Origin: Patescibacteria group bacterium
GTDB taxonomy: Bacteria > Patescibacteriota > Minisyncoccia > Phycocordibacterales > Phycocordibacteraceae
Direction of reading: 5' to 3'
DNA: 7,422 nt
NCBI GenBank assembly: GCA_018823385.1
Contig: JAHJIK010000031.1
Span: forward strand, 1 to 7,422
In this document: positions 5,550 to 7,422 of the stretch, in pieces
How positions within the stretch are numbered: position 1 is the first letter of the stretch
How the letters are laid out: the number at the start of each line of letters is the position of its first letter
Translations under genes and position numbers: made by a program
Notes under the pieces: generated by a model
Database searches by the model: none
What the model was told of the DNA's origin: nothing
Seen by the model: only the letters and a program-made list of their open reading frames with translations

Positions 5550-6155
5550 ATGCAATTCACTCGCCAAAAACTAGTTCTGATTCTTATAGCACTCCTTGTT
5601 CTTACAGCCGGTGTGGCTGGGTATCTGTATATGGGTAGCGAGATGAAGGGTGTGCAAACTCCTGAATCTGCAACAGTAACTGTAGACTATCTAAACGCCG
5701 AATATCTCATTGATGGCGTACCAGTCAAACTGGTGAACGGTGTAGCTAAAACAGAGGCTGCTCCAGGCTCAGCATCAATGGTAACGACTCAGTATTTTGG
5801 AAATGAATTGAAAACTGATCTCGATGGAGACGGAATCGAAGATGTCGTATTTCTACTTACACAAAACAGTGGTGGCTCAGGTACCTTCTTCTATGTCGTC
5901 GCAGCACTTACAACTGACTCTGGATACATTGGTTCAGATGGGTATTTCCTAGGTGACCGCATTGCGCCTCAAACAACGGAAGTGAGTCAGAACCCACGAC
6001 ACAAGAACGTCATAGTTGTGAACTATGCAGATCGCGCCGAGGATGAACCGATGACTACCCAGCCGTCAGTAGGGAAGAGTGTGTATTTGAAGATTGATCC
6101 TGCGAACACGCAGTGGGGTATTGTACTGCCTGATTTTGAGGGAGAGTCACGTTAA
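5550..6155 (+). CDS. unrecognised anchored protein with DxDxDG loop
   Basis: I do not recognise a named family. The 201-residue protein has a basic N-terminus (RQK), a membrane helix at about 8-28, and a predicted extracytoplasmic domain. That domain begins with DYLNAEYLIDGVPVKLVNG (46-64) and contains D90-L-D92-G-D94-G-I-E-D98, the spacing of an EF-hand-like/dockerin-like or FG-GAP-like calcium-binding loop, followed by strands VVFLLTQNSGGSGTFFYVVAAL. A conserved-looking FLGDRIAP and a VIVVNYADR segment follow. There are no cysteines. Calcium binding is inferred from the motif alone. The gene begins 4 nt after the SOUL gene with no Shine-Dalgarno sequence and probably shares its transcript. 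Its TAA stop is interlocked with that of the convergent minus-strand gene, with no terminator between them. Confidence 0.82.
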   Translation: MQFTRQKLVLILIALLVLTAGVAGYLYMGSEMKGVQTPESATVTVDYLNAEYLIDGVPVKLVNGVAKTEAAPGSASMVTTQYFGNELKTDLDGDGIEDVVFLLTQNSGGSGTFFYVVAALTTDSGYIGSDGYFLGDRIAPQTTEVSQNPRHKNVIVVNYADRAEDEPMTTQPSVGKSVYLKIDPANTQWGIVLPDFEGESR

Positions 6156-6814
6156 CGACTGTTTGCTGCAATTGCTGTTTCAAACAAGTCTGGTGTTGGT
6201 GGGTGGTGGCTATCCATCTCTGCGATAAAAGCATCATGTGCAAGTGCAAGTCGAGGATTTGATGCTCGCTCCTCACCAAGCGTACTTGCGGTACGCTCTT
6301 TGTAATCATGGGCTGGATATACAATCGTTGTGTCATCGAGTGTACCCAGAACGGTATGCAGTGAATCATACAAAGCCTCACTGTCTCCCAGCTGAAAGTC
6401 TGTCCTTCCCGTGCCCCCAATGAGAAGCGCATCTCCCGTGAAGACAGCCTCGTCTGTACAGATAGAAATGCTTTCATCAGTATGCCCAGGTGTTGCTAGA
6501 AGTGTTAGTTCAGATTCACCAAGTGCAAGTCTCTCGCCGCCACGTACTGCGATATCTTTTCGTACTGACGGTGCATTCTGGTGTCGCACGAGCTTTGCAC
6601 TAGTTAGCTGCAACAATTCAGGCGCAGATGAGACGTGGTCTGCGTGGGTGTGTGTTTCAATGACATACTTTAAAGCCGCATCATGTTCTTTCAGCGCGGA
6701 TAGGTACTGTTCTGTTTGAATCTCTTCTGAGGGATCTATAACAGCTGCCTCACCTCCGTCGATGAGGAGGTATGATAGACAGCCTCGGCTTGAGTGGAAG
6801 GGTATTGTTTTCAT
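6152..6814 (-). CDS. ETHE1-like persulfide dioxygenase (MBL fold)
   Basis: Predicted to oxidise low-molecular-weight persulfides with O2 to sulfite and thiol, in the cytoplasm (no signal peptide). The 220 residues carry the metallo-beta-lactamase motifs T54-H55-T-H57-A-D59-H60, TPGH with H111, GDALL with D128, and YPAHDY with H169. H55, H111 and D128 correspond to the mononuclear iron ligands of human ETHE1 (H79, H135, D154). The GRTDFQLGD segment (136-144) after D128 is characteristic of the ETHE1/persulfide-dioxygenase branch rather than of glyoxalase II; the Cys common before GRTDFQ is Thr here. The NPRL segment near 186-189 also fits. The start overlaps the rhodanese stop as ATGA, indicating coupling. 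Neighbouring rhodanese and CstR-like genes strongly support a sulfur role. Exact substrate carrier is unknown. Confidence 0.87.
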   Translation of the reverse strand: MKTIPFHSSRGCLSYLLIDGGEAAVIDPSEEIQTEQYLSALKEHDAALKYVIETHTHADHVSSAPELLQLTSAKLVRHQNAPSVRKDIAVRGGERLALGESELTLLATPGHTDESISICTDEAVFTGDALLIGGTGRTDFQLGDSEALYDSLHTVLGTLDDTTIVYPAHDYKERTASTLGEERASNPRLALAHDAFIAEMDSHHPPTPDLFETAIAANSR

Positions 6815-7137
6815 ACTGTAGGTAGGTTAGCTTCTTGCCAGGCTAGAATTCCGCCAGACACGTTTACTGCATGAGTCATGCCAAGACGCTGAAGGATATT
6901 GGTCGCTACTGCGCTACGTCCTCCTGTCCTGCACATGACATGAATTGAGGTGTACGGAGTAAGTTGGTCGATATGTGCTTCAAGAATATCGAGAGGGATA
7001 TTGAGTGCACCTTCTACTCCTATGTCCCGTACCTCGTCCATGCTGCGAACGTCAAGGAGGCAGTGGTTGGGAGTGCCAAGCTTTTCATATGCCTGTTGCA
7101 CAGAAACATTTTTCGTATCAAATGAGAGTCCAAACAT
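6811..7137 (-). CDS. single-domain rhodanese (sulfurtransferase)
   Basis: A 108-residue rhodanese-homology protein that should carry sulfane sulfur as a persulfide on C69. The domain shows VSVQQAYEKL at the start, LLDVRSMDEV (27-36, the usual DVR-x-x-E-like motif), GALNIPLD, and the six-residue active-site loop C69-R-T-G-G-R74 followed by SA. It ends with the family's GGILAWQEANLP. The loop length of six fits a sulfurtransferase rather than a Cdc25-type phosphatase. No signal peptide or membrane helix, so it is cytoplasmic. It sits between a CstR-like regulator (1 nt away) and the persulfide dioxygenase (4-nt overlap), so it probably moves persulfide sulfur to or from that enzyme's substrate. 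In S. aureus CstB the dioxygenase and rhodanese are fused; here they are separate. Confidence 0.92.
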   Translation of the reverse strand: MFGLSFDTKNVSVQQAYEKLGTPNHCLLDVRSMDEVRDIGVEGALNIPLDILEAHIDQLTPYTSIHVMCRTGGRSAVATNILQRLGMTHAVNVSGGILAWQEANLPTV

Positions 7138-7138
7138 A

Positions 7139-7414
7139 CTAGGACAGGGAATAGGCGGTGCTGATAATAGTGTCTAGTTCTGACGCTAATGAGTCCTTCG
7201 TATTCTTTGTGAGACAGTGGGCAGCATAGAGTTTAGAGAATGCTTCTGCAAATCGCTTGAGTCCGCTAGAGGCTGCTTTGGTCTGCATTAATATCTTGGT
7301 GCAGTCAGAAGTATCTTGTGCCTCAATCATTCGTTTAAGGGCCGACACCTGGCCTTCTATACGAGAGAGTCGGTTATACAGTTCTTTCTGTTGGGTATTC
7401 ATGGCTCGGTTCAT
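7139..7414 (-). CDS. CsoR/CstR-family repressor, persulfide-sensor type
   Basis: A 91-residue all-helical CsoR-family (DUF156) regulator. RLSRIEGQVSALKRMIE (15-31) is the family's helix-1 signature. C38 and C67 are 29 residues apart, exactly as C36 and C65 of M. tuberculosis CsoR and C31 and C60 of S. aureus CstR. The metal-binding His of copper sensors (H61 in CsoR) corresponds to Y63 here, giving Cys-Tyr-Cys, as expected for a CstR-like sensor in which the two thiols form a di-/trisulfide link. It likely represses its own operon until persulfides build up. It is first in the operon, 1 nt before the rhodanese gene. The start may be this ATG or the in-frame ATG at 7400-7402; only 8 nt of upstream sequence is visible, so this is undecided. 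Confidence 0.88.
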   Translation of the reverse strand: MNRAMNTQQKELYNRLSRIEGQVSALKRMIEAQDTSDCTKILMQTKAASSGLKRFAEAFSKLYAAHCLTKNTKDSLASELDTIISTAYSLS

Positions 7415-7415
7415 A

Positions 7416-7421
7416 TGTATA
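7416..7421 (-). promoter_or_regulatory. possible -10 box at the window edge for the sulfur operon
   Basis: Read on the minus strand, TATACA lies 1 nt before the upstream ATG of the regulator. If it is a -10 box, transcription would begin inside the first few codons and the second ATG (7400-7402) would be the true start, with a leader of about 6 nt. The -35 and any CsoR-family operator would be outside the window. Confidence 0.2.
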
Positions 7422-7422
7422 T

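Noticed and set aside
4273..5603. A shared 13-mer, ACTCCTTGTTCTT, at 4273-4285 and 5591-5603
   Set aside because: Both copies encode Leu/Val-rich anchor helices, where such identity arises easily; flanking sequence does not align.
6055..6477. A 140-codon minus-strand open frame
   Set aside because: It overlaps the persulfide dioxygenase in another frame, is rich in Gln, His and Ser as shadow frames often are, and shows no domain.
6152..6814. Glyoxalase II (hydroxyacylglutathione hydrolase)
   Set aside because: The GRTDFQ segment and the rhodanese/CstR neighbours favour the ETHE1 persulfide-dioxygenase branch.
7139..7414. Copper-responsive CsoR
   Set aside because: The copper-ligand His position is Tyr, and the operon carries sulfur enzymes and no copper exporter or chaperone.

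Overview
The window most resembles a chromosomal segment from a Candidate Phyla Radiation (Patescibacteria) bacterium, probably a Parcubacteria/Kaiserbacteria-like lineage. This is inferred from several things together: very tight gene packing, almost no Shine-Dalgarno sequences, a NAD-dependent DNA ligase with a half-lost Cys4 zinc site, and small one-helix envelope proteins of a type I associate with that group. No marker in the window proves the taxonomy. Base composition looks mid-range and even, with no IS element, CRISPR array, prophage gene or obvious horizontal insertion.

Plus strand, 1-4194: an informational-gene cluster. It holds the 3' six-sevenths of ligA (its N-terminal domain lies beyond the left edge), then gatC and gatA (two subunits of the Asp-tRNA(Asn)/Glu-tRNA(Gln) amidotransferase, overlapping by 8 nt), then a one-helix membrane protein whose cytosolic tail carries an Rx4H motif like that of HEPN RNase domains. 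A promoter-like element and an initiator tRNA(fMet) gene follow, closed by a strong 12-bp intrinsic-terminator-like hairpin. gatB is not in the window.

Plus strand, 4195-6155: three small envelope genes, each with an N-terminal hydrophobic anchor and a predicted extracytoplasmic domain: a GerMN-domain protein, a SOUL-family (heme-binding-like) protein, and an unrecognised protein with a DxDxDG acidic loop. The first has a clean extended -10 element so close to its ATG that a leaderless mRNA is predicted. The 141-nt gap before the SOUL gene contains inverted repeats and a short open frame without a start codon.

Minus strand, 7414-6152: a compact three-gene operon. It encodes a CsoR/CstR-family repressor whose metal-binding His is replaced by Tyr (Cys-Tyr-Cys, pointing to a persulfide sensor rather than a copper sensor), a single-domain rhodanese with an active-site Cys, and an ETHE1-like metallo-beta-lactamase-fold persulfide dioxygenase. 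Together they look like a minimal, unfused cst-type system for sensing and detoxifying reactive sulfur. The operon converges on the DxDxDG gene, with the two stop codons interlocked in one TTAA.

The most interesting points are the minimal sulfur-stress operon, the membrane-tethered HEPN-like protein, the altered LigA zinc site, the variant initiator tRNA, and the recurring -10 boxes set 6-7 nt before start codons.
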